The notes under the pieces were generated by a model, which saw only the letters and a program-made list of their open reading frames with translations, searched no databases and was not told the origin of the DNA. Below, piece by piece: positions 1 to 7,101 of a DNA stretch of 17,187 nt. Source of the DNA: Planctomycetaceae bacterium (GTDB taxonomy: Bacteria; Planctomycetota; UBA1135; GCA-002686595); NCBI GenBank assembly GCA_013360535.1, contig JABWBL010000015.1, positions 1 to 17,187 of the forward strand, given 5' to 3'. Each line of letters starts with the position of its first letter. Positions within the stretch are counted from its first letter, which is position 1. Both the position numbers and the translations under genes were made by a program.

Positions 1-2213
1 TCGCCCGCGCCCTCGCGCTGTCGCGCCCGGTGCGGAACGTGTTCGTCGAGGCCGGCGGCGTCATCGACCGCCGGACGGACTCCGTGCTCCTGTCGGTGGA
101 CGACGTCCCGCGGTTCGCCGTCACCCTCTCGGAGCTCCTCGAGGGCGTGCCGTCCGCGAAGGAGATCCGCGAGCTGATCCAGAAGCGGCGGCAGGACGCG
201 TTCAGCCGTAGCGGCTCGGCCATGGTGCCGGTGCGCCGCGCCATCGACGACCCGCGCCTCATCGAGCGTCTCGACGAGGCGCCGGAGGAACTGCGCGGTT
301 GGGAGTGGCGCCACTTCGATGCGCGGCTCGACGACGCGACGTTCGCGCTCGCCCCGATCGCGCCGCCTTCGCCGCCGTGGGGCGTGCGCGATCTCGAGTA
401 CGTGCAGGTGGACGGCGAGCAACTCATCGCCGTCGCCCATGTGGTGCCGCGCGACGGACTCGAGGCGCTCGAACTTCGGCTGCACTCCGTCGCGGATGGC
501 TCGCTGCGCGCGCACTGGCAAGTCGCCCCCGATCGCGGAGTGTGGGTGGCGATCGCGCCGGATCGTGTGTGGGTTTCCAACGCCAAGGGCGACGTGTGGA
601 CGCTCGGGCTGCTCGACGGAAAGGAGCAGGGACTGCGCACGCACTTCGAGGCCGACGACGTCGCGTCGCGCTACATGATCACTCCACTCGGCGGCGCGAA
701 AGCGCTCATCGCGCGGCGCGTCGGCGGTTTCCAGACGATCGCCGATCTCGAGCGGGGCAGCCTGACGCCGCCGCCGGCGCTACCCGCCGACGAGTTCCCG
801 TTCGTGCTGCGCGGGCCGACCAGCGACGGACGCGCGCTCGTCTCCTTCGGCAAGTACATCTGCGTGACGCCACTCGACGGTGACGAGCCGATCGCGGCGC
901 TCGAATACTCTGGCGAGGCCATCCTCGCGTACGCGGTGCATCCGGACGGTCAACGCTTCTTCGCCGCCTGTCGCGACGGTTCGGTGCTCTGCATTCGCTC
1001 GGCCGACGGCCAGCTCGCGATCGAGCGCAGGCTTCTCGCGCATACCGACACCGTGACGGGCATCGCGGTCTCTCCCGAAGGTCGTTTCGTGACGACGGCC
1101 GGAGGCGACCGTGCGATCCATGTGTGGCGCGCGGACGACCTCTCGCTCGTCAACACTCTGGTCGGCGCCGACGCCGGCGCGATCACGCTCGCCTACGATG
1201 CGACGGGCGAGCACCTCGCCGTTTCCGCGGGCCTGCGAGGCGTGCTCGTGTTCGACGAGCCCGAGCGCCCCGACCCGCGCACGCTGCGCGACTTCGAGTC
1301 CTATGCCTATTCGCTCGCGCTCGCGCCGGACGGCGAACGTCTCGCCGCCGGGGACTGGGACCAGCACGTGCGCGTCTGGGATCGACGCACGACCGCTCCG
1401 CTCTTCACTGTGCGGCTCGCCCCTATCCCGCGGCCCGTGCAGACGCTCGAATGGAGTCGCGACGGGGCGCGCCTGCTCGCCTCCGTCGTGGCGGATCCGC
1501 CCGTGCGAAGCCTGCATGTCCTGGACGCGCAGACCGGAGAGACGCTCGCCAGCGCCGCCTCCGAGAGCATGGTCTTCGCGGCCACGTGGATCGATGAGGA
1601 GCGCTTTGTCGCGGCCAGCGGCGCACGCTTGGAGATCCGGCGCGCGATCGACGCCGCGTTGGAGCGTACCGTCGAGCTCGTGCCGGTCGACGCGGCCGCG
1701 ATGCCGTGGTCGATCCGCTGGGACTTTGCGACTTCGCCGGATCGCACGCGGCTCGCGCTCGCCTGTCCCGACGGCGGCGTGCGCTGCTGGAAACTGCCGG
1801 ATTTCCGGCCTGAATTCACGGTTGGCGTCCACAAGGGACCCGCGCACGCGGTCGCATGGAGCGCCGATGGCAAGCGGATCGTCTCCTCCGGAGCCGACCG
1901 CCGCCTGTGCGTGCTCGACGCGCGCTCTGGCGCCTTGCTGCACGAAACCGTCGCGCACGCGAGCCCAGTGTTCGACGTGTGCTTCTCTCCCGATGGAACG
2001 CGCCTCTTCAGCGGCTCCGACGACGACACGATCCGCGTCTGGAGCACGAGCACGTGGACCGAGATGGCGCGGCTCGATGGACACAGCGACTACGTCTTCT
2101 CGCTCGACTGCGCGCCCGATGGCCAGCTCCTCAGCGCGTCGGGCGACCGCAGCGTGAGGCTGTGGGACACTCGCTCGCGCGCGCAGGTGCTGCTCGAGAG
2201 CGCGCGCCGCTGA
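1..2213 (+). CDS. WD40 beta-propeller protein, C-terminal part (5' end outside window)
   Basis: The frame is open from base 3 to a TGA at 2211-2213, so the gene probably starts upstream; GTG at 30 is only the first start-like codon. Counting from that GTG, residues 90-95 read GWEWRH, a signature I associate with planctomycete Ser/Thr kinase/WD40 proteins just before the propeller. From about residue 290 to the end I count ten WD-type blades (for example HPDGQ..., SPEGRF...IHVWRA, APDGERL...VRVWDR, SPDGTRLF...IRVWST, APDGQLL...VRLWDT). Residues 100-290 are weaker beta-rich blades, so two stacked propellers are likely. No kinase motif is visible here; if there is a kinase domain it lies before the window. 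The likely role is a scaffold or sensor for protein-protein contacts. The gene converges on the GH43-like gene with three bases between stops. The fold is confident; the role is inferred. Confidence 0.85.
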   Translation, partial: ARALALSRPVRNVFVEAGGVIDRRTDSVLLSVDDVPRFAVTLSELLEGVPSAKEIRELIQKRRQDAFSRSGSAMVPVRRAIDDPRLIERLDEAPEELRGWEWRHFDARLDDATFALAPIAPPSPPWGVRDLEYVQVDGEQLIAVAHVVPRDGLEALELRLHSVADGSLRAHWQVAPDRGVWVAIAPDRVWVSNAKGDVWTLGLLDGKEQGLRTHFEADDVASRYMITPLGGAKALIARRVGGFQTIADLERGSLTPPPALPADEFPFVLRGPTSDGRALVSFGKYICVTPLDGDEPIAALEYSGEAILAYAVHPDGQRFFAACRDGSVLCIRSADGQLAIERRLLAHTDTVTGIAVSPEGRFVTTAGGDRAIHVWRADDLSLVNTLVGADAGAITLAYDATGEHLAVSAGLRGVLVFDEPERPDPRTLRDFESYAYSLALAPDGERLAAGDWDQHVRVWDRRTTAPLFTVRLAPIPRPVQTLEWSRDGARLLASVVADPPVRSLHVLDAQTGETLASAASESMVFAATWIDEERFVAASGARLEIRRAIDAALERTVELVPVDAAAMPWSIRWDFATSPDRTRLALACPDGGVRCWKLPDFRPEFTVGVHKGPAHAVAWSADGKRIVSSGADRRLCVLDARSGALLHETVAHASPVFDVCFSPDGTRLFSGSDDDTIRVWSTSTWTEMARLDGHSDYVFSLDCAPDGQLLSASGDRSVRLWDTRSRAQVLLESARR

Positions 2214-2227
2214 GTTTCAGCGCAGCG
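2203..2227. terminator. Bidirectional stem-loop spanning two convergent stop codons
   Basis: CGCTGA (2208-2213), loop GTT, TCAGCG (2217-2222) form a perfect six-pair stem. A further CGC/GCG pairing (2203-2205 with 2225-2227) follows beyond a 2x2 internal loop. The left arm ends in the TGA of the WD40 gene and the right arm begins with the complement of the TGA of the GH43-like gene. There is no T-tract on either side, so intrinsic termination is possible but unproven. Confidence 0.45.
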
Positions 2228-3209
2228 GCCGCGCCTCGACGCCCTCGAACGTCATCTGCACGGGCCGAATGCGGCCTTGCGCGTCGAACTCGAGCTTGTC
2301 GATGCACGTCACGCGATGGTCGCGACCGAGGTTGGGGATCGGGCGGCGGTGGTAGACCATGTACCACTCGTCCGTGCCGGGCACTCGAATCACGGAGTTG
2401 TGGCCCGCGCCCGTCGCGATGCGCTCGTCCTTCTCGAGCAGCGTGCCGATGCGCTCGAAAGGACCCGGGGGCGAATCGGCGATCGCGTAGGCGACGCGGT
2501 ACGAGCCATCGCCCCAGCCGCCCTCGGACCAGAGGAAATAGCAGCGCCCCTCGCGCCGGAACATCACCGGACCTTCGACGTAACCCTGAGGGGTGATCTC
2601 GCGGAACGTCGTGCCGTCGGGCCACGGGAGGAAGCCGGTGAGCTCATCGTTGAGCCGCGCGACGTTGCAGTGGCCCCAGCCGCCGTAGAACAGGTACAGC
2701 GATCCGTCGTCGTCGCGGAACACGAATGGGTCGATCGGCTGCGAGTCGTTGTGGAAGTCGCCGACGAGCGGGCGACCGAGCAAGTCACGGTACGGACCCT
2801 GCGGCGCGTCGGCGACGGCGACACCGATGCCGCCAGTGTGGCTCTTCGTGTCGGCAGGATCCCACAGCGGCCCACCGGGGCGCTGCAGGTCGTTGGCGGA
2901 AAACACGAGGAAGAAGCGGCCCTTGTGCTCGAGCACCGACGGCGCCCACAACGCGCGATAGGCCCACTTCACGTTCTCGAGCGCGAGCACACGCTCGCGC
3001 TTCGTCCAGCGAACGAGGTCGGGCGAGGAGAATGCGTCGAAGTGCGTCTGCTCGTCGTAGGCGGCCGACGTCGTCGGGAAGATCCAGTATTGCCCGGCGA
3101 GCACGGCTCCTTCCGGATCGGCGTACCAGCCGTCGAACACGGGGTTGCCCGAGCGCGGAGTACTGCACGCGGCGAGCAGAGTGACGATGCAGGCGAGAGC
3201 GAGCTTCAT
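2217..3209 (-). CDS. GH43-like glycosidase, lipoprotein
   Basis: 330 residues from the ATG at 3209-3207. A longer upstream frame exists but lacks a signal; this start gives a lipoprotein signal with hydrophobic residues 3-14 and lipobox LAAC (Cys15). The three acidic residues of the five-bladed GH43 propeller are recognisable: Asp31 in YADPEG (general base), Asp160 in IDPFVFRDDDG (pKa modulator) and Glu212 in YVEGPV (general acid). LWAP at 87-90 is also typical. GH43 enzymes are inverting hydrolases, mainly beta-xylosidases, alpha-arabinofuranosidases and arabinanases; the exact substrate cannot be read from sequence. The product is probably membrane-anchored, facing the periplasm or the outside. 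The ATG overlaps the TGA of the upstream DinB-like gene (ATGA) and no strong Shine-Dalgarno sequence precedes it, so translational coupling is likely. Confidence 0.9.
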   Translation of the reverse strand: MKLALACIVTLLAACSTPRSGNPVFDGWYADPEGAVLAGQYWIFPTTSAAYDEQTHFDAFSSPDLVRWTKRERVLALENVKWAYRALWAPSVLEHKGRFFLVFSANDLQRPGGPLWDPADTKSHTGGIGVAVADAPQGPYRDLLGRPLVGDFHNDSQPIDPFVFRDDDGSLYLFYGGWGHCNVARLNDELTGFLPWPDGTTFREITPQGYVEGPVMFRREGRCYFLWSEGGWGDGSYRVAYAIADSPPGPFERIGTLLEKDERIATGAGHNSVIRVPGTDEWYMVYHRRPIPNLGRDHRVTCIDKLEFDAQGRIRPVQMTFEGVEARPLR

Positions 3210-3730
3210 CGCGGCAGCACCGTCAGGTACTCGCGCCACGGACCGACCTCGTCCTTGTACTGGAACGCGAGCGTGCGCGAGATCTGCGCGAGGTGGTTCA
3301 GGTCGTGCACGACCCACGTCGCGAGCAGTTGCTTCATCGTCACCGCCCCGAGCGCGGGATGCTTGCCGGGCAGCGTGAGCTGCCGGTCATCGAGCGCGAG
3401 CCGCTGCAGCTCGCCCAGTCCCTGCATGCGCAGGTCCTCGAACTCCGCCAGCAGCTCCTCGAGCGACTTGCCGACGCACTCGCGGAACTGCGCGAATCGA
3501 TCGAACGGCGGAAACGGCTCGCTGTCACCGTGTGCCAGGATCCAGCGCACACGCGGCAACCAGTCCGCCCGCTCGCCATGCACGAGATGCCCGACCACGT
3601 CATAGGCCGACCACGTCTCGCCGCCACAATTCGCGCGCGTCCACTCGTCCGGCAAGCCCTCCAGCAGCTCCCTCAACGCCCCCGGCGTCCGCCACAGGAT
3701 CTCGACCGACCGCTCGACGTCGTGCTTCAT
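3206..3730 (-). CDS. DinB-like (DinB/YfiT superfamily) protein
   Basis: 174 residues. Three histidines are placed as in the metal site of DinB/YfiT four-helix bundles: His48 in VVGHLVHGE, and His142 and His146 in VHDLNHLAQI (HxxxH). The start of the protein, with acidic and leucine-rich helices followed by TWSAYDVVGH, is also typical. Family members bind a divalent metal. Some are thiol-dependent transferases (mycothiol or bacillithiol), others are damage-inducible with unknown chemistry; the substrate here cannot be assigned. It is the first gene of a two-gene unit with the GH43-like lipoprotein, overlapping it by four bases. A TACCCT box sits seven bases before the ATG and there is no Shine-Dalgarno sequence, which suggests a leaderless message. 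It is a cytoplasmic protein with no signal peptide. Confidence 0.85.
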   Translation of the reverse strand: MKHDVERSVEILWRTPGALRELLEGLPDEWTRANCGGETWSAYDVVGHLVHGERADWLPRVRWILAHGDSEPFPPFDRFAQFRECVGKSLEELLAEFEDLRMQGLGELQRLALDDRQLTLPGKHPALGAVTMKQLLATWVVHDLNHLAQISRTLAFQYKDEVGPWREYLTVLPR

Positions 3731-3737
3731 CGCGCGC

Positions 3738-3743
3738 AGGGTA
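3738..3743 (-). promoter_or_regulatory. Candidate -10 box (TACCCT) for the DinB/GH43 unit, leaderless geometry
   Basis: On the minus strand TACCCT is followed by seven bases and the ATG at 3730, placing transcription start at or next to the start codon. No convincing TTGACA-like -35 is seen. The support is that the same geometry recurs at other unit starts in the window. Confidence 0.45.
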
Positions 3744-3764
3744 GCGATCTCGCGGGAGCGGTCG

Positions 3765-3770
3765 TAGCTT
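3765..3770 (+). promoter_or_regulatory. Candidate -10 box (TAGCTT) for the membrane-anchored orphan
   Basis: TAGCTT is followed by seven bases and GTG at 3778. This favours GTG 3778 over the in-frame TTG at 3769, which lies inside the box. The DinB promoter candidate lies 21 bases away on the other strand, so the two boxes share a very small divergent region. Confidence 0.42.
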
Positions 3771-3777
3771 GGGACCT

Positions 3778-4410
3778 GTGGATCTGCGGACGAAACTCGC
3801 TGTCGCGATCACGGTCGGTGTGATTGCCGCACTGACGGTTGTGGCATGGACATGGTCGCAAGCAGAATCTGAGCCGACTCGTCTGGTTGAGCCACAAGAG
3901 GCTTCCATCGACTCGCCGCTGCGTGACGATCCCCCTGACTCGGCGTGGAACTCCGAACGCAGTCGGCCAATGTTGGAGCTCAACCCCGACCTGCATGCCA
4001 CGAAAACCCACACGGAGATCATCCTCGACTGCCGCCGCCCGAGTGAGGAGCAGCGTGTCTTCGACCAGACAGGATCCGCGGTCGTGCGGCTGGGCGTCGA
4101 CGGCTCTTCGACGCTTTGGGTCTCCTCCGGCGACGGCTACTGGTTCGTGGACTTCGAGATCCCGTTGCGGCCGAACCTGCAGCGCGGCGACGCCCTTGAA
4201 GTGCACTTCGTGGAGATGTCGTGCACATCCTTCGATGAAACCTCGGAAGTCCACGGCTGGATCGCGCTCTCCGAGCTTCCGACAAAGCTCGGACAGACCA
4301 TTCACTTCGAGCTTGGCACCAGCGTGTCGCCGAATCGTTGTTACCGCGCGGAGGGTTCGGCGAAAGTGGAGCAAGCGGTGAGCGAATCGCCGCCCGCGCT
4401 CACTCGATGA
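3778..4410 (+). CDS. Membrane-anchored protein of unknown function
   Basis: 210 residues from GTG 3778, chosen because a TAGCTT box lies seven bases upstream; the TTG at 3769 would add three residues. The N-terminus is a single hydrophobic segment (about residues 7-26, LAVAITVGVIAALTVVAWTW) after a short positive stretch, so it is a signal-anchor with the rest outside the cytoplasm. Residues 27-70 are polar and proline-rich, like a linker. The remainder is beta-rich (for example LWVSSGDGYWFVDFEIPL) with three cysteines, in LDCRRP, EMSCTSF and NRCYRA. I do not recognise the family. Base composition looks somewhat less GC-rich than its neighbours by eye. It stands alone between a divergent DinB unit and convergent lysC, whose 3' end it overlaps by 11 bases. 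Confidence 0.7.
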   Translation: MDLRTKLAVAITVGVIAALTVVAWTWSQAESEPTRLVEPQEASIDSPLRDDPPDSAWNSERSRPMLELNPDLHATKTHTEIILDCRRPSEEQRVFDQTGSAVVRLGVDGSSTLWVSSGDGYWFVDFEIPLRPNLQRGDALEVHFVEMSCTSFDETSEVHGWIALSELPTKLGQTIHFELGTSVSPNRCYRAEGSAKVEQAVSESPPALTR

Positions 4411-5755
4411 ACGCGCGGTGCAGCCGCTGCACGGCGAGCTGCGCCTGATCGGCGCGCACGACGAGGCTCAAGTTGATCTCGCTGGCGCCGTGGCTGATCA
4501 TCTCGACGTTGATGTCGCCGAGCGCGCCGAAAACCTGAGCGCCGAGGCCCGCCTTCGAGCTCAGGCGCTCGCCGAGCACCGCGACGATCGCGCGCCCTTC
4601 GGCCACGTCGACCTGAGCGAAGCGCCGCAGCTCCGCCACGATCGGCGCGAGCACGACCCCGTGTTCCACCGTGAGCGACACCGACACTTCCGCCGTCGCC
4701 ACGAGGTCGATCGACACGCCGTGGCGGCCAAAAACCTCGAACAAACGGGCCAAAAAGCCAGCTTGCGCGAGCATGCGCGAGCTGCGCACGGTGAGCACCG
4801 TGATCGGAGCGCGCGACGCGAGCGCCGTCACCGCTCGGCCCGTCGACACCGGCTCCGCCGTGATCGTCGTGAACGCACCTTCGGGCCGCATCGTGTGGCG
4901 CACGGTCACCGGAATGCGCGCGTCGATCGCCGGCTGCACGGTCGCCGGATGCAGCACCTTCGCGCCGAAAGCCGCGAGCTCCGCCGCCTCCGCGAAGGAC
5001 AGGTGCGGGATCGGGCGCGCCGCGGGCACGACGCGCGGATCGGCGGTGAGCACACCCTCGACGTCGGTCCAGATCTGGATGTCGTCGACACCGAGCGCGG
5101 CGCCGAAGATCGCCGCCGAGTAGTCGCTGCCGCCGCGGCCGAGCGTCGTCGTCGCACCGTCTTCGGCCGCACCGATGTAACCCTGCGTCACGACCACGTG
5201 ACCCGCGCGCACGAGCGGCTTGAGGCGCTCTTCCACCAGCACGGCAACCGCGTCGAAGCGCGGCGCCGCGTTCCCGAAGCTCGCGTCCGTGCGCAGCGCC
5301 TCGCGCGCATCGAACAGCGTGACCTCGGTGCCATCGGCTTCGAGAAACGCCGCGAACACTTGCGTCGAGAGCCGCTCGCCGAGACTCGCGATCGCGTCCA
5401 TCGAGCGCGGGCTGAGTTCGCGCAGGAGCCCGACCCCGCGCAGCATCGACTCGAGCTCGACGCGCAGCGCCGCCAGGCCCTCTTTCGCGCGCGCCGGCAC
5501 TCCGTTCGGGCACAGCTCCGCCAGCGCCGCGTCATGGCGCGCGAGCAGCGCCGCCGCTTCACCGAGCGCACCCTCGACTTCGCCCTTGCGCGCCGTCGCC
5601 GCCGCACGAAACAACGCGTCCGTGGTCTTGCCCATCGCCGACAGGACAACGAGTGGGCCGCGCTCGAGCGCACCCCGCACGACCCGCGCGACCTGCCGCA
5701 TGCAGGCCGCATCGGCCACCGACGAACCACCGAACTTGAGCACGCGCGGAGTCAT
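4400..5755 (-). CDS. lysC: Monofunctional aspartate kinase
   Basis: 451 residues, close to the 449 of E. coli LysC. It phosphorylates L-aspartate with ATP to 4-phospho-L-aspartate, the first step to lysine/diaminopimelate, threonine and methionine. Visible motifs are KFGGSS (7-12, phosphate/aspartate site), GERLS (126-130), GRGGSD (206-211), TDVEG (230-234) and AAFGAKVLHP (261-270). The catalytic domain covers about 3-285. Two ACT domains follow at about 315-385 and 389-451 (AQVFGALGDINVEMISHGAS), the usual site of lysine feedback inhibition. No homoserine dehydrogenase part is present. The ATG at 5755 is chosen because the protein then begins directly with the family N-terminus; the open frame continues upstream without homology. 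A TATCCT box lies nine bases before it. It appears monocistronic. Confidence 0.97.
   Translation of the reverse strand: MTPRVLKFGGSSVADAACMRQVARVVRGALERGPLVVLSAMGKTTDALFRAAATARKGEVEGALGEAAALLARHDAALAELCPNGVPARAKEGLAALRVELESMLRGVGLLRELSPRSMDAIASLGERLSTQVFAAFLEADGTEVTLFDAREALRTDASFGNAAPRFDAVAVLVEERLKPLVRAGHVVVTQGYIGAAEDGATTTLGRGGSDYSAAIFGAALGVDDIQIWTDVEGVLTADPRVVPAARPIPHLSFAEAAELAAFGAKVLHPATVQPAIDARIPVTVRHTMRPEGAFTTITAEPVSTGRAVTALASRAPITVLTVRSSRMLAQAGFLARLFEVFGRHGVSIDLVATAEVSVSLTVEHGVVLAPIVAELRRFAQVDVAEGRAIVAVLGERLSSKAGLGAQVFGALGDINVEMISHGASEINLSLVVRADQAQLAVQRLHRAFIE
4414..4436. terminator. Stem-loop just after the orphan gene's stop, inside the lysC 3' end
   Basis: GTGCAG (4418-4423), loop CCG and CTGCAC (4427-4432) pair perfectly. 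After one G/G mismatch, CGC (4414-4416) pairs with GCG (4434-4436). It begins four bases after the TGA at 4408-4410. There is no T-tract. It overlaps lysC codons, so it may be constrained by coding. Confidence 0.35.
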
Positions 5756-5764
5756 GGGCGCGAG

Positions 5765-5770
5765 AGGATA
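5765..5770 (-). promoter_or_regulatory. Candidate -10 box (TATCCT) for lysC
   Basis: On the minus strand TATCCT is followed by nine bases and the ATG at 5755. The implied leader is only a few bases long, leaving no room for a lysine riboswitch. The expected -35 position is featureless GC-rich sequence. Confidence 0.4.
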
Positions 5771-5897
5771 GCGCACCCCGCCGCCGCGCGCCGCCTCAGT
5801 CGGTGACAGAGATTGCCTCCCATCCACCCCCCTTTGGGTGCAACGCTCGCCGAACGGCTGCTTATCGATGGTTGCTCCCACTCGAGTTTCCGCTGTC

Positions 5898-5910
5898 GAC
5901 GGTATCCGTC
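5898..5910. promoter_or_regulatory. Short inverted repeat upstream of the lipoprotein gene
   Basis: GACGG TAT CCGTC is a perfect five-pair repeat with a three-base spacer. It is centred about 33 bases before the ATG at 5937, where a regulator could block the -35 contact. It could be chance in GC-rich DNA. It lies in the 181-base divergent gap between lysC and the lipoprotein gene. Confidence 0.2.
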
Positions 5911-5924
5911 ACCGGTCGCCTCAC

Positions 5925-5930
5925 TAGGAT
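5925..5930 (+). promoter_or_regulatory. TAGGAT box overlapping an AGGA Shine-Dalgarno before the lipoprotein start
   Basis: TAGGAT is followed by six bases and the ATG at 5937, matching the -10/leaderless geometry of its neighbours. The embedded AGGA (5926-5929) is seven bases from the ATG and could equally be a ribosome binding site. The two readings exclude each other for a single transcript. Confidence 0.35.
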
Positions 5931-5936
5931 TCCTGC

Positions 5937-7046
5937 ATGCGTGCGAATTGGGTCATCTTCGCGGGCGTTCTGCTGTGCGCGGCCTGCGGGAGCGAGTCGA
6001 CTCCGGCAGGTGCAGGCGTGGTCGCGATGCCAGGCAAGCTCGCGGTCGGCATGCGCGTGATCGACGAGAACGGCGCGGCACTCGCCGAGCGCGAGCTCGC
6101 GGTGTTCGTCGGTGCGAGTGGGCTGGTTCCACCGCGGCTCGATCCGTTCGTCGGCAGCGCGCGCACCGATGCGGAAGGTCGAGTCACGCTCGCGGTTCCC
6201 GCGTCGATGGCCGGACACACGCTGCAGCTCGTCCTCACGCTCGAGGGCGACTCCGAGCGCCGCTGCTGGACAGGAAGTGCGCCGACGGAGAGCGGACAGG
6301 CCCAAGTGGAGGTCGGCGACGTAACGCTGCGATCTCCATCGATCCAGCTGCCGCCCGAGAAGATCCGCAAGCTCGTCGACGACGAACTCGAGAAGCGCTT
6401 GCTCAGGAGCTTTGCGCTTTGGTTTGACAAGAAGGGCGTCGAAGGGGATCTCGAATGGCAACTTCGCGAGGCGGCGCTGCGAGGAGGCGATCGCTGGTCC
6501 CGCTTCTTGCGAGATCGCCTCCACACCGCGCACCGCAGGCTGCACCGCCCCGAAGAAGACGATGCGTGGACCCAGACCCTTTCGGCCTGGCGCCTCGCAC
6601 AGGGGCGTCCGCTGATCGCCAAGGTGATCCTGCATCCGGAGGACAGCGATGGAAAGCCGCGTCGCGCGCTCGATGAGGTGCGCTACGAGGTGATGAACCT
6701 CGACACCACGGAGTGGATCAGTCCGACCGACAACCCAGACTCGGTGCTCTTCGAGGTCACCGATCTCGAGGGCCAGCCCGCCGAGCGTGCCAACTGGCCC
6801 TACTTCCACCGGAGTGGGAACTGGATCTCGGAACAGTGGACGTTCCCGCCTGGCGCCACCCAGCGCGATGTCGACTCCGAGAACTGGTGGACTGCGGACT
6901 TCTCGAGACAATTCGTGCTCGGCCCCGGTGAATGGATCGTGCGGCTGCGTGCCGCGCCGAAGGGCGATTTTGGCGGCGAGGACGGCATCGTCTGCCCGGT
7001 CATCTTCGACTCCGACCCCTTCATCGTGCGCATCCACGGGAAGTAG
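5937..7046 (+). CDS. Lipoprotein of unknown function with N-terminal Ig-like/carboxypeptidase-regulatory-like domain
   Basis: 369 residues from the ATG at 5937. The signal is hydrophobic residues 5-16 with the lipobox-like CAAC (Cys17). Residues about 36-105 look like a beta-sandwich of the carboxypeptidase-regulatory or CNA-B type (MRVIDENGAALAERELAVFV followed by ARTDAEGRVTLAVP), often found in surface proteins. A charged helical stretch follows (about 140-190, EKIRKLVDDELEKRLLRSF). The C-terminal third is rich in Trp and acidic residues and ends in beta strands (GEWIVRLRAAPKGDFGGEDG). I do not recognise the whole family and assign no activity. The gene is transcribed alone, divergent from lysC. 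A hairpin at 7061-7075 lies beyond its stop. Confidence 0.8.
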   Translation: MRANWVIFAGVLLCAACGSESTPAGAGVVAMPGKLAVGMRVIDENGAALAERELAVFVGASGLVPPRLDPFVGSARTDAEGRVTLAVPASMAGHTLQLVLTLEGDSERRCWTGSAPTESGQAQVEVGDVTLRSPSIQLPPEKIRKLVDDELEKRLLRSFALWFDKKGVEGDLEWQLREAALRGGDRWSRFLRDRLHTAHRRLHRPEEDDAWTQTLSAWRLAQGRPLIAKVILHPEDSDGKPRRALDEVRYEVMNLDTTEWISPTDNPDSVLFEVTDLEGQPAERANWPYFHRSGNWISEQWTFPPGATQRDVDSENWWTADFSRQFVLGPGEWIVRLRAAPKGDFGGEDGIVCPVIFDSDPFIVRIHGK

Positions 7047-7058
7047 GAACGTGTGAGC

Positions 7059-7086
7059 TTGCGGGCGCGGCCCGCGGCGCTACACT
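7059..7086 (+). promoter_or_regulatory. Candidate promoter of the ArsR/SRPBCC operon
   Basis: TTGCGG (7059-7064), a 16-base spacer and TACACT (7081-7086), seven bases before the ATG at 7094. No Shine-Dalgarno sequence precedes the ATG, so the transcript is probably leaderless. The -35 match is weak (TTG only). Confidence 0.5.
7061..7075. terminator. GC hairpin between the lipoprotein stop and the arsR-type -10 box
   Basis: GCGGGC (7061-7066), loop GCG and GCCCGC (7070-7075) pair perfectly, 14 bases after the lipoprotein stop. No T-tract follows. It fills much of the spacer between TTGCGG (7059-7064) and TACACT (7081-7086), so it may be a weak terminator, a regulator contact, or chance. Confidence 0.3.
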
Positions 7087-7101
7087 TAGCTATATGGCTA
7101 A
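7086..7101. promoter_or_regulatory. Autoregulatory operator candidate overlapping the ArsR start codon
   Basis: TTAGCTATATGGCTAA is a near-palindrome with seven of eight base pairs symmetric. Its centre is at the A of the ATG (7094-7096), and it shares the last base of the -10 box. A bound ArsR dimer here would cover both transcription start and initiation codon. From memory, similar palindromes around the start codon occur in other ArsR/SRPBCC operons. Confidence 0.6.

Noticed and set aside
2277..3605. 442-codon + frame across the DinB and GH43-like genes
   Set aside because: It crosses two well-supported minus-strand genes and has no recognisable domain.
3769..3777. TTG at 3769 as start of the orphan gene
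   Set aside because: It lies inside the TAGCTT box. GTG 3778 fits the seven-base spacing seen at other genes.
5756..5936. Lysine riboswitch upstream of lysC
   Set aside because: The gap is only 181 bases and shared with a divergent gene. The likely -10 box is nine bases from the ATG, and I see no conserved L-box elements.
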